Assembly (NCBI GenBank): GCA_030152565.1
Contig: JASLJE010000029.1
Location: forward strand, 1 to 7,268
Direction of reading: 5' to 3'
From: Peptoniphilaceae bacterium
Lineage (GTDB): Bacteria; Bacillota; Clostridia; Tissierellales; Peptoniphilaceae
Length of the DNA: 7,268 nucleotides
Both the position numbers and the translations under genes were made by a program. The notes below the pieces were generated by a model. The model had not been told where the DNA came from, searched no databases, and worked only from the letters and a program-made list of their open reading frames with translations. This document shows, in pieces, positions 1 through 6,474 of the stretch (position 1 is the first letter of the stretch; each line of letters opens with the position of its first letter).

Positions 1-426
1 GAAGACGCCTATAGTATGGACCTGGATATTTACAGTCCATGTGCCATGGGGGCCAGCATAAATGACAAGACCTTGGAAAAATTAAAGGTTAAGGTAATAG
101 CAGGATCTGCCAACAATCAGCTGGCTGAAGAAAGACATGGAGAGCTTCTAAAGGAAAGAAAGATAGTTTACGCTCCAGACTTTATCATAAATGCAGGTGG
201 GGTAATCAATGTGGCTGATGAACTTTATGGAGGCTACAATCCAGAGAGGGCCATGAGAACTGTTGAAAAAATATATGACCAACTGGAAGAAATATTTGAA
301 ATTGCCAGAGATGAAGATCTATCCACCAATAAGGCTGCAGAAAGACTGGCTGAAAAAAGATTGGAAGATGTTTTAAGGACCAAGAGAATATTCGTAAATG
401 ACAACAAAAATATATTGAAATTTTAG
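1..426 (+). CDS. Leucine dehydrogenase (Glu/Leu/Phe/Val dehydrogenase family), C-terminal part
   Basis: The gene is open at the left edge; frame 1 reads from base 1 to a TAG at 424-426, leaving 141 residues. Family members have about 360, so roughly 220 N-terminal residues, including the catalytic lysine region, lie outside the window. Seen: the stretches DIYSPCAMGA, VIAGSANNQL, IVYAPDFIINAGG and INVADELYGGYN. These are hallmarks of the NAD-binding domain of leucine dehydrogenases rather than of classical glutamate dehydrogenases. Family knowledge: the enzyme reversibly deaminates leucine, valine or isoleucine to the 2-oxoacid with NAD+, in the cytoplasm. The next gene starts 8 bases after its stop. 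The downstream 2-ketoisovalerate oxidoreductase would consume its product, which supports a catabolic role and branched-chain specificity. Preference among Leu, Val and Ile cannot be read from this fragment. The ATG at base 16 is internal, not the true start. Confidence 0.92.
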   Translation, partial: EDAYSMDLDIYSPCAMGASINDKTLEKLKVKVIAGSANNQLAEERHGELLKERKIVYAPDFIINAGGVINVADELYGGYNPERAMRTVEKIYDQLEEIFEIARDEDLSTNKAAERLAEKRLEDVLRTKRIFVNDNKNILKF

Positions 427-434
427 GATGAGAT

Positions 435-1100
435 ATGAGTGAAAGAATAACAATAGTAACAGGACATTTTGGAAGTGGGAAAACGGAATTTGCCATTAAT
501 TATGCTTTAGAGGCGAAAAAGGCCAGGGATCAGGTGGCCATAGTAGATCTGGACATTATTAATATGTACTTTAGGCTAAGGGAAAACAAGGAGTTTTTAG
601 AAGGCCAGGGCATAGAGTGTATCTCCAGCCTGGTAGAAGGCAATAGCCTGGACATACCAGCCCTAGACCCTGCCATCTTAAGGCCCTTGGAAAACAAGGC
701 CTATAAACTTATTATAGACGTGGGAGGAAACCCGTCTGGAGCCAGGGCCCTGGGCAGGTATGCTAATCTTATAAACAGGGAGACCTATGAGCACATCTTT
801 GTCCTAAATAGAAATAGGCCAGAGACCAAGGACCTAGAGTCCGCCCTAGAATTTATAAAATCTATAGAGGAAACTTCAAAGACCAGGATTACAGCCCTAG
901 TAAATAACACCCATATGTTAAGGGATACAGATGTGGAAGATATTTATTATGGAGATGACCTGGCAGGACAATTGTCAGAAAAATTAAACATACCAGTTAA
1001 GTACACTGTGGTAAGAAAAGATTTAATAGGAAAGTTAAATAAAAAAACACATGGTGAAATAATGGCTATAGACCTTTATTTCAGACAAGATTGGATGTAG
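435..1100 (+). CDS. P-loop ATPase of the CobQ/MinD/ParA-like class, function unknown
   Basis: This 221-residue soluble protein has an N-terminal Walker A motif GHFGSGKT (residues 10-17), an acidic VDLD (37-40) leading into NMYFRLRE, a Walker B-like LIIDVGG (92-98), and ALVNNTH (154-160), which may contribute to base recognition. This layout fits the SIMIBI-type P-loop NTPases. The second Walker A residue is His, so the signature lysine of true MinD/ParA deviant motifs is absent. There is no membrane segment or signal peptide. The only cysteine is Cys62, so the CxxC of Mrp/Nbp35 Fe-S carrier ATPases is missing. The ATG at 435 follows AGGATGAG with normal spacing, 8 bases after the dehydrogenase stop. 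The VOR ferredoxin begins 11 bases after its own stop, so it probably belongs to the same operon. A maturation or regulatory role for VOR is inference only. Confidence 0.8.
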   Translation: MSERITIVTGHFGSGKTEFAINYALEAKKARDQVAIVDLDIINMYFRLRENKEFLEGQGIECISSLVEGNSLDIPALDPAILRPLENKAYKLIIDVGGNPSGARALGRYANLINRETYEHIFVLNRNRPETKDLESALEFIKSIEETSKTRITALVNNTHMLRDTDVEDIYYGDDLAGQLSEKLNIPVKYTVVRKDLIGKLNKKTHGEIMAIDLYFRQDWM

Positions 1101-1105
1101 AGGAG
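1101..1105 (+). promoter_or_regulatory. Ribosome binding site for the VOR ferredoxin subunit
   Basis: AGGAG lies 6 bases before the ATG at 1112 and decides the start. A TTG at 1091 is in frame and would add seven residues (MDVEEKK). It lies inside the upstream ATPase gene, lacks its own purine-rich site, and would place this strong site within the coding region. Confidence 0.8.
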
Positions 1106-1111
1106 AAAAAA

Positions 1112-1330
1112 ATGGCAAAAGCAAAGGTAATTATTGATCAAGATAGGTGTAAGGGCTGTTTACTATGTGTAAACATCTGCCCTAAAAATGTACTAGAGAT
1201 AGACCATAGTAAGATAAATGCTAAGGGCTATAGTCCGTCTTCTGTAAAAAATATAGATGACTGTATAGCTTGTGGAAACTGTGCACTTATGTGTCCAGAT
1301 TCATGTATTAGCGTATATAAAGAAGTGTAG
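1112..1330 (+). CDS. 2-oxoacid:ferredoxin oxidoreductase, ferredoxin-type subunit (2x[4Fe-4S], VOR delta)
   Basis: A 72-residue bacterial-type ferredoxin. Two complete CxxCxxCxxxCP motifs are visible: Cys13/16/19/23 and Cys51/54/57/61, each followed by proline. They should bind two [4Fe-4S] clusters, with the last cysteine of each motif completing the other cluster as is usual in this fold. A ninth cysteine, Cys65, lies just after the second motif. In four-subunit 2-oxoacid oxidoreductases this small subunit passes electrons from the TPP subunit to external ferredoxin. Size and position directly before vorB match VOR/KOR delta subunits, which are called VorD, KorD or VorC depending on the organism; I assign no symbol for that reason. 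The gene sits 11 bases after the ATPase and 10 bases before vorB, in the same operon. Confidence 0.9.
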   Translation: MAKAKVIIDQDRCKGCLLCVNICPKNVLEIDHSKINAKGYSPSSVKNIDDCIACGNCALMCPDSCISVYKEV

Positions 1331-1336
1331 GAGGTG
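1329..1336 (+). promoter_or_regulatory. Consensus ribosome binding site of vorB
   Basis: AGGAGGTG is fully complementary to the usual 3' end of bacterial 16S rRNA. Its GGAGG core stands 6 bases before the ATG at 1341, and it overlaps the stop codon of the ferredoxin gene. It fixes the vorB start at 1341 although the frame stays open upstream to about 1272. Confidence 0.85.
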
Positions 1337-1340
1337 TTTT

Positions 1341-2390
1341 ATGACTAAGGTATTAATGAAGGGAAATGAAGCAGTAGGAGAGGCTGCCATCAGGGCAGGT
1401 TGTAAGTATTTCTTTGGTTATCCAATAACACCTCAAAGTGAAGTTCCAGAGTATTTGGCTAGAGAGTTACCCAAGGTGGGAGGAACTTTTGTTCAGGCTG
1501 AATCAGAAATAGCTGCCATCCACATGGTTTATGGAGCATCAGGTGTTGGTAAAAGGGTAATGACTAGCTCATCATCACCAGGAATAAGCTTAAAACAAGA
1601 AGGAATTACATATTTGGCAGGGGCAGAACTTCCTTGCGTTATAGTTAACATGATGAGGGGTGGCCCAGGCCTGGGAAGTATCCAACCCTCACAAACAGAC
1701 TACTTCCAATCCACTAGAGGAGGAGGAAATGGAGACTATAGGACTATAGCCCTAGCTCCAGCATCAGTTCAAGAGATGGTTGATTTAACCATGGAAGCCT
1801 TTGACATGGCTGACCAGTATAGAAACCCTGTCCTAATAGTAGGAGACGGTATGCTAGGTCAAATGATGGAAGCAGTAGAATTTAAAGAATATGAGAAAAA
1901 AGATCTACCAGAAAAAACTTGGGCAGCAACAGGGACCAAGGGAAAGAGACAACCTAATGTAATCAACTCCCTTTACCTGTCAGCAGATGAATTAGAAGCC
2001 CACAATAAGAAGCTTATCAAAAAGTACGACGAGATAAGGGCCAAGGAAGTAAGGGTTGAAGAAATAAATCTAGAAGGGGCAGACCTGGTTATGACAGCTT
2101 TTGGTACCACTTCAAGAATATGTAAGTCAGCCATAGCCAAATTGGAAGAGGAAGGCTACAAGGTAGGTATGATAAGACCTATAAGTTTATGGCCCTTCCC
2201 TTATGACAGTTATAAAAACCTGGACACTAAGGACGTTCTAGTAGTGGAAATGAATACAGGTCAAATGATAGATGATGTTAAAATTGGAGTTGAAGGCAAG
2301 CAAAAGGTTCACTTTTACGGAAGACAGGGTGGCATGATCCCTTCAACAGAAGAAATATACGAACAAGCTAAGGCTATATTGGAGGCATAA
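1341..2390 (+). CDS. vorB: 3-methyl-2-oxobutanoate (2-ketoisovalerate):ferredoxin oxidoreductase, alpha subunit VorB
   Basis: This 349-residue protein has the usual VorB length. The N-terminal pyrimidine-binding domain (about 1-180) contains the 2-oxoacid oxidoreductase signature GYPITPQSEV (26-35). AESEIAAIH (53-61) carries glutamates where the family places the TPP-activating Glu. TSSSSPGISL (75-84) and RGGPGLGS with QPSQTD (106-120) follow. The C-terminal domain II (about 245-349) includes DLVMTAFGT and GMIRPISLWPFP. With the TPP subunit it decarboxylates branched 2-oxoacids, giving acyl-CoA, CO2 and reduced ferredoxin in the cytoplasm. The start at 1341 is set by a perfect ribosome binding site and by MTKVLMKGNEA, which matches the family N-terminus. 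A 1-base gap separates it from the TPP subunit. The KorA 2-oxoglutarate paralogue is the main alternative; the neighbouring leucine dehydrogenase favours branched-chain substrates. Confidence 0.9.
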   Translation: MTKVLMKGNEAVGEAAIRAGCKYFFGYPITPQSEVPEYLARELPKVGGTFVQAESEIAAIHMVYGASGVGKRVMTSSSSPGISLKQEGITYLAGAELPCVIVNMMRGGPGLGSIQPSQTDYFQSTRGGGNGDYRTIALAPASVQEMVDLTMEAFDMADQYRNPVLIVGDGMLGQMMEAVEFKEYEKKDLPEKTWAATGTKGKRQPNVINSLYLSADELEAHNKKLIKKYDEIRAKEVRVEEINLEGADLVMTAFGTTSRICKSAIAKLEEEGYKVGMIRPISLWPFPYDSYKNLDTKDVLVVEMNTGQMIDDVKIGVEGKQKVHFYGRQGGMIPSTEEIYEQAKAILEA

Positions 2391-2391
2391 G

Positions 2392-3132
2392 ATGGAAAAA
2401 GTAATATATGAAAGATCAAATGGTTTAACCCAAATGCAAACTCACTATTGCCCTGGCTGTACCCATGGAATAATCCACAAGCTAATAGCTGAGTGTTTGG
2501 TAGAATTAGATGTTTTAGATGACACTATAGGTGTGGCACCTGTAGGATGTTCAGTTTTAGCCTATAAGTACTTTAACTGTGACATGTTTGAAGCTGCCCA
2601 CGGCAGGGCTCCAGCAGTTGCTACAGGTATTAAAAGGTCCATGCCAGACAAGTTTGTCTTTACCTACCAAGGTGATGGGGACTTGGCCAGCATAGGGGCT
2701 GCAGAAATAATACACGCTGCCCACAGGGGAGAAAAAATATCAACAATATTTGTCAACAATGCTATTTATGGTATGACAGGAGGTCAAATGGCTCCAACTA
2801 CCTTAATTGGCCAAAAGACATCAACTTCCCCTTATGGAAGAACTGAAGAACACAGCGGTATGCCTTTGAGAATGAGCGAGCTTCTAGCTACTATAGATGG
2901 GGCTAAGTTTGTAGAGAGGGTATCAGTTGATAGTCCAGCCAATATTAGAAAGGCTAAAAGGGCCATCAAGAAGTGTTTCCAACTACAATTAGACAATAAG
3001 GGATTTGGTATAGTAGAGGTTTTATCAACCTGTCCTACCAACTGGGGAATGCCACCAACAGATGCCCTACAATGGTTAAGAGACAACATGATGCCATATT
3101 ATCCACTGGGAAATTTTAGGGAGGATATCTAA
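2392..3132 (+). CDS. vorA: 2-ketoisovalerate:ferredoxin oxidoreductase, TPP-binding (beta) subunit
   Basis: A 246-residue TPP-dependent subunit. The diphosphate/Mg2+ motif starts with GDGD (94-97) and continues to VNNAIYGMTGGQ (121-132), the classic family signature. HGRAPAVATG (70-79) is also typical. Cys20 and Cys23 (CPGC), Cys53 and Cys214 match the four-cysteine pattern that holds the proximal [4Fe-4S] cluster in this family; this is assigned by pattern, not alignment. The subunit forms the active site with VorB and passes electrons to the ferredoxin subunit. GGAGG lies 6 bases before the ATG at 2392, and the stop overlaps the next start by 1 base (TAATG). In some methanogens this chain is fused to the gamma domain; here they are separate genes. 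Alternative name: KorB-like. Naming of VorA and VorB varies between databases. Confidence 0.88.
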   Translation: MEKVIYERSNGLTQMQTHYCPGCTHGIIHKLIAECLVELDVLDDTIGVAPVGCSVLAYKYFNCDMFEAAHGRAPAVATGIKRSMPDKFVFTYQGDGDLASIGAAEIIHAAHRGEKISTIFVNNAIYGMTGGQMAPTTLIGQKTSTSPYGRTEEHSGMPLRMSELLATIDGAKFVERVSVDSPANIRKAKRAIKKCFQLQLDNKGFGIVEVLSTCPTNWGMPPTDALQWLRDNMMPYYPLGNFREDI

Positions 3133-3662
3133 TGGAAAAGAAAATAATTATATCTGGCTTTGGAGGCCAGGGAATCATGAGTATGGGACAGATCCTAGCT
3201 GCGTCAGGCATGGCTGAAGGAAGACAAGTATCCTGGTTGCCATCCTATGGACCAGAGATGAGAGGTGGGTCTGCCAACTGTTCAGTTATCATATCAGACG
3301 ACCCTATAGGGGCACCTAATGTTACCCAGGCAGACAGCTTGATAGTTATGAATGAGCCATCTTTAGAAAAGTTTGAAGAAAACCTACTACCAGGTGGTAA
3401 CCTTTATATTAACTCATCCTTGATAGGCCTAAAACCTAAGAGGGATGACATAAATGTCTACTACATAGCTGTAAATGAATTGGCCAATGAAGTAAGTCCC
3501 AAGTCCTTGAACATGGTAATGCTTGGAGCCTTTCAAAAGATAGAAAATCTTATAGATGAAAAAAATCTATGGGAAGGTTTTAGCAAGGTTTATGGAGAAA
3601 AGGCAGAAAAGATTATAGATATTAACAAAAAAGCCTATCAAATGGGTTATAATAGCTTATAA
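3132..3662 (+). CDS. 2-oxoacid:ferredoxin oxidoreductase, gamma subunit
   Basis: A 176-residue protein of the pyruvate/ketoisovalerate oxidoreductase catalytic (gamma) domain. The N-terminal IIISGFGGQGIMSMGQ (5-20) is the family's glycine-rich signature. SYGPEMRGGSANCSVIIS (38-55) is the second signature, recognised in KorC, VorG and IorB proteins. The domain helps bind CoA and completes the four-subunit complex. Its ATG shares one base with the preceding stop and follows AGGGAGG (3118-3124) 7 bases upstream, so initiation is both coupled and independently strong. It is the last gene of the operon, followed directly by a terminator. No membrane segment is visible. Length is normal (about 175-190). 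Names used elsewhere are VorG or KorC; I give no symbol because the naming conflicts. Confidence 0.88.
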   Translation: MEKKIIISGFGGQGIMSMGQILAASGMAEGRQVSWLPSYGPEMRGGSANCSVIISDDPIGAPNVTQADSLIVMNEPSLEKFEENLLPGGNLYINSSLIGLKPKRDDINVYYIAVNELANEVSPKSLNMVMLGAFQKIENLIDEKNLWEGFSKVYGEKAEKIIDINKKAYQMGYNSL

Positions 3663-3663
3663 A

Positions 3664-3700
3664 GAGAAGCCGCAAGGCTTCTTATTTATTTATTATTTTT
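3664..3700 (+). terminator. Rho-independent terminator of the VOR operon
   Basis: A perfect 7-base-pair stem is formed by AGAAGCC (3665-3671) and GGCTTCT (3676-3682), closed by the GNRA tetraloop GCAA (3672-3675). One G-T pair can extend it at the base. The 3' side runs into a T-rich tail to 3700. It begins one base after the stop of the gamma-subunit gene. Confidence 0.88.
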
Positions 3701-3716
3701 CAGATTATGCTATAAT
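3689..3716 (+). promoter_or_regulatory. Extended -10 promoter for the metG operon
   Basis: TGCTATAAT (3708-3716) is a perfect extended -10 element (TG-n-TATAAT). Only a weak -35 is present, TTTATT at 3689-3694 with a 16-base spacer, and it lies inside the terminator T-tract. The extended -10 probably carries most of the promoter strength. Transcription would begin near 3722-3725, leaving a leader of about 35-40 bases before the metG ATG. Confidence 0.72.
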
Positions 3717-3747
3717 AAACAAGATAAATAAGATTTTAGAAAGATAG

Positions 3748-3755
3748 AAAGGAAG
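3748..3755 (+). promoter_or_regulatory. Ribosome binding site of metG
   Basis: AAAGGAAG is purine-rich, with its GGA core 7 bases before the ATG at 3761. It supports that start as the first codon of metG. The match to the consensus is moderate, weaker than the site before vorB. Confidence 0.65.
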
Positions 3756-3760
3756 ATTAA

Positions 3761-5698
3761 ATGACAAAGAAACCATACTATATTACAACTCCGCTTTATT
3801 ATCCAAGTGCCAACCTGCATTTAGGCCACACTTATACAACCATAATAGCGGATACTTTGAAAAGATATAAGACCATACAAGGCTATGATGTTTACTTGGT
3901 TACAGGTACTGATGAACACGGCCAAAAGATACAAGAAGCCTCAGCTAAAAAAGGCCAGGCTCCACTGGACTTTACCAGTGAAATAGTAGATTCTATTAAG
4001 GACTTATGGAAGACCTTGGAAATAGACTATGATTATTTTATAAGAACTACTGACAAGGACCACGAAAAAAACATCCAGGACATATTCCAAAAGTTATATG
4101 ACAAGGGTGATATATACAAGGGCCACTATAAGGGCTACTACTGTACCCCATGTGAATCCTTCTGGACAGAAAGTCAATTGGAAGAAGGCATGTGCCCAGA
4201 CTGTGGAAGAGAGGTTCACTACCAAGAGGAAGAGACCTACTTTTTCAGACTATCCAACTATACAGATAGATTAATCCAATACTATGAAGACCACCCTGAA
4301 TTTATTTCTCCTGAGAGAAGTAAGAAGGAAATGGTCAACAACTTCCTTAAGGAAGGCTTGGACGACCTATCAGTTACCAGAACCTCCTTTGACTGGGGAG
4401 TAAAGGTTCCCTTTGATGACAAGCATGTTATCTATGTTTGGATAGATGCCCTATCAGGCTATTTAACTGCAGCAGGACTGGGAACAGACCAGGAAAAATT
4501 TGACAAGTACTGGCCAGCATCCATGCAATTAGTAGGTAAGGAGATAGTAAGATTCCATACTATTATTTGGCCTGCCCTACTTATGGCCTTGGATCTACCT
4601 TTACCAGAAAGAGTATTTGCCCACGGTTGGATCTTGTTTGGAGATGACAAGATGAGTAAGTCTAAGGGAAATATTGTCTATCCAGAGCCAATTATTGATC
4701 TATACGGCATAGATGCCTTAAAATACTTTGTTCTAAGAGAGTTTACCTTTGGATCAGACGGTCAATTTACCAATGAAAAATTCCTACAAAGAATAAACTC
4801 AGACCTAGCCAATGACCTGGGTAACCTGGTATCTAGAACTACTTCCATGGTGGAAAAATACAATGGAGGAATCCTGGAAAACACAGCTGTTGATGAAGAA
4901 GTAGATGAGGACTTAAAGAATGTGGCTAGGGGAGCCATTGTAGAAGTGGAAAGACATATGGACGACTTAAACTTCTCCTATGCCCTAGAAGCTATATGGA
5001 AGCTAGTTAGAAGGACTAACAAGTATATAGATGAAACCATGCCTTGGGTTTTAGCCAAGGAAGACATGGCTAGATTAAATACTGTCCTATATAATTTAAT
5101 TGAATCTATAAGAATTATAGCCCAATTAATAGAGCCCTTCCTACCTCATACATCAGTTAAGATAGGTGAGCAAATAGGAGTTAAAAACCTAGGCTGGGAC
5201 AGCGCTAGGGAATTTGGTTTAATAGCCAATGGAACCAAGGTTGAAAAGAAGGAAAATCTCTTCCAAAGATTGGATATTAAAAAGGAACTAGTTAACTTAG
5301 AAGAAGCCAATAAGGCCCTGTTTGAAAAAAGAGTAGGCAAGATAGAGGAAGAGAAAGAGGAAATAGCAGAAGAAGACTATATAAGTATTGATGATGTGGA
5401 CAAGGTTAAGCTAAGAGTAGGAAAAATCTTAGAAGCCAAGGACCATCCCAAGGCTGACAAACTATTGGTTTTACAAGTTAAGATAGGCGATGAAACAAGA
5501 CAAATAGTGTCAGGAGTTAAGAAGTGGTATAAGGCTGAAGATCTTATAGGCAAGAAGGTTGTAGTTGTTATGAATCTTAAGCCTGTAAAATTAAGGGGAG
5601 TAGAATCCCAAGGTATGCTACTTGCAGCCGACCACAAGAAGGATTTAACCATGTTATCAGTTCTTGAAGACATAGAGGATGGAGCTGAAATTTCATAA
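3761..5698 (+). CDS. metG: Methionyl-tRNA synthetase
   Basis: A 645-residue class I aminoacyl-tRNA synthetase that charges tRNA-Met in the cytoplasm. The HIGH-type motif is HLGH (20-23) and the second signature is KMSKS (297-301), both intact. A zinc knuckle is visible as Cys128/131 (CTPC) and Cys145/148 (CPDC), the single-knuckle form. Methionine-pocket regions such as YVWIDALSGY (225-234) and the GWILF strand are present. A helical anticodon-binding domain spans about 335-510. A charged Glu/Lys-rich linker (about 522-540) joins it to a C-terminal EMAP-II-like tRNA-binding domain (about 545-645), with KVKLRVGKILEAKDHPKAD and VVMNLKPVKLRGVESQGM. Length is normal for dimeric bacterial MetRS with this appendage. 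It is first in its operon, and its stop overlaps the tatD start by 1 base. No T-box or other riboswitch fits in the short leader. Confidence 0.97.
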   Translation: MTKKPYYITTPLYYPSANLHLGHTYTTIIADTLKRYKTIQGYDVYLVTGTDEHGQKIQEASAKKGQAPLDFTSEIVDSIKDLWKTLEIDYDYFIRTTDKDHEKNIQDIFQKLYDKGDIYKGHYKGYYCTPCESFWTESQLEEGMCPDCGREVHYQEEETYFFRLSNYTDRLIQYYEDHPEFISPERSKKEMVNNFLKEGLDDLSVTRTSFDWGVKVPFDDKHVIYVWIDALSGYLTAAGLGTDQEKFDKYWPASMQLVGKEIVRFHTIIWPALLMALDLPLPERVFAHGWILFGDDKMSKSKGNIVYPEPIIDLYGIDALKYFVLREFTFGSDGQFTNEKFLQRINSDLANDLGNLVSRTTSMVEKYNGGILENTAVDEEVDEDLKNVARGAIVEVERHMDDLNFSYALEAIWKLVRRTNKYIDETMPWVLAKEDMARLNTVLYNLIESIRIIAQLIEPFLPHTSVKIGEQIGVKNLGWDSAREFGLIANGTKVEKKENLFQRLDIKKELVNLEEANKALFEKRVGKIEEEKEEIAEEDYISIDDVDKVKLRVGKILEAKDHPKADKLLVLQVKIGDETRQIVSGVKKWYKAEDLIGKKVVVVMNLKPVKLRGVESQGMLLAADHKKDLTMLSVLEDIEDGAEIS

Positions 5699-6474
5699 TG
5701 AAAAATTATATAATAGACTCTCATGCCCATTTAGATCATGAGAGATTTGATGAGGACAGGCAGGAAATAATAGATAGCTTTGAAGAGGACAGGGTTTTAC
5801 TTATGATTAATCCTGCCTCAGACCTGGCTTCTTCAAGGGCGGCCCTGGACTTGGCCAAGTCCAATGAAAGAATTTATGCCCTAGTGGGGACCCATCCCCA
5901 TGAGGCCAAGTACTATGACCAGGCCACCAGGCAAGAATACAAGAAGATGGCCCAGGAAGAAAAGGTAGTAGGCATAGGGGAAATAGGCCTGGACTACTAC
6001 TACGAATTTTCTGATAGGGAGGTTCAAAAAAAGGTCTTTATAGACCAGATAAATCTGGCTAAGGAATTAGGCCTTCCCATAGTTATCCATTCTAGGGATG
6101 CTGTAGAAGATACCTATCAAATACTTTTTGAACACGCCCAAGGTATGAAGGTTCTCCTTCACGCTTTTTCAGAGTCTTGGGAAGTAGCCCAAAGATATTT
6201 AGACCTGGGATTTTTTATATCCATGGGAGGAGTAGTGACTTTTAAAAACGCCAATAAGCTTTTAAGAGTGGGAGAAAATGTGCCCTTGGACAGGTTGGTC
6301 CTAGAAACTGACTCTCCTTATTTAACGCCGACTCCTTATAGGGGAAAGAGAAACCAACCGGCCTACACCCACTATGTGGCTGACAAGCTGGGAGAATTAA
6401 AGGATATGGATTCCAATGAAATCAGGCAGGCCAGCCTGGAAAACACCTTGGAATTCTTTGGAATAAAGTTATGA
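5698..6474 (+). CDS. tatD: TatD family metal-dependent deoxyribonuclease
   Basis: A 258-residue protein of the amidohydrolase-like TatD family, cytoplasmic 3'-5' DNases implicated in DNA repair and degradation. Metal-binding positions are all visible: His9 and His11 (SHAHLD), Glu95 (GEIGLDYY), His131 (VIHSRDA), His155 (LHAFS) and Asp205 (ETDSPYLTP). GTHPHEA (64-70) is also typical. Length is standard (about 255-260), and nothing suggests inactivation. The ATG shares one base with the metG stop. The nearest Shine-Dalgarno-like GGAG is about 13 bases upstream, further than usual, so translation probably depends on coupling to metG. Its stop overlaps the next start (ATGA). The B. subtilis counterpart is yabD, in the same relative position. 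The physiological substrate is not evident from the sequence. Confidence 0.95.
   Translation: MKNYIIDSHAHLDHERFDEDRQEIIDSFEEDRVLLMINPASDLASSRAALDLAKSNERIYALVGTHPHEAKYYDQATRQEYKKMAQEEKVVGIGEIGLDYYYEFSDREVQKKVFIDQINLAKELGLPIVIHSRDAVEDTYQILFEHAQGMKVLLHAFSESWEVAQRYLDLGFFISMGGVVTFKNANKLLRVGENVPLDRLVLETDSPYLTPTPYRGKRNQPAYTHYVADKLGELKDMDSNEIRQASLENTLEFFGIKL

Noticed and set aside
428..442. Five-codon mini-ORF (ATG at 428, TGA at 440) overlapping the ATPase start
   Set aside because: The ATG comes from the purine-rich ribosome binding region itself. No leader-peptide features or attenuator stems are present, so it is most likely chance.
206..496. Minus-strand open frames at 206-496, 2832-3089, 4459-4650, 5146-5340, 5377-5730, 6372-6557 and 6951-7229
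   Set aside because: Each lies opposite a clearly identified + strand gene, shows no recognisable motifs, and is a frame shadow.
1091..1114. Upstream TTG start for the ferredoxin gene, overlapping the ATPase end
   Set aside because: The ATG at 1112 has an AGGAG 6 bases upstream and gives the normal family N-terminus. The TTG lacks a site of its own.
1272..1340. Longer vorB frame beginning inside the ferredoxin gene
   Set aside because: The added residues are the ferredoxin cysteine region read in another frame. The perfect ribosome binding site and family N-terminus place the start at 1341.
3664..3683. Possible T-box antiterminator or riboswitch stem ahead of metG
   Set aside because: The stem begins one base after the VOR stop and lies upstream of the -10 promoter, so it is not part of the metG leader. 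No T-box sequence is visible.
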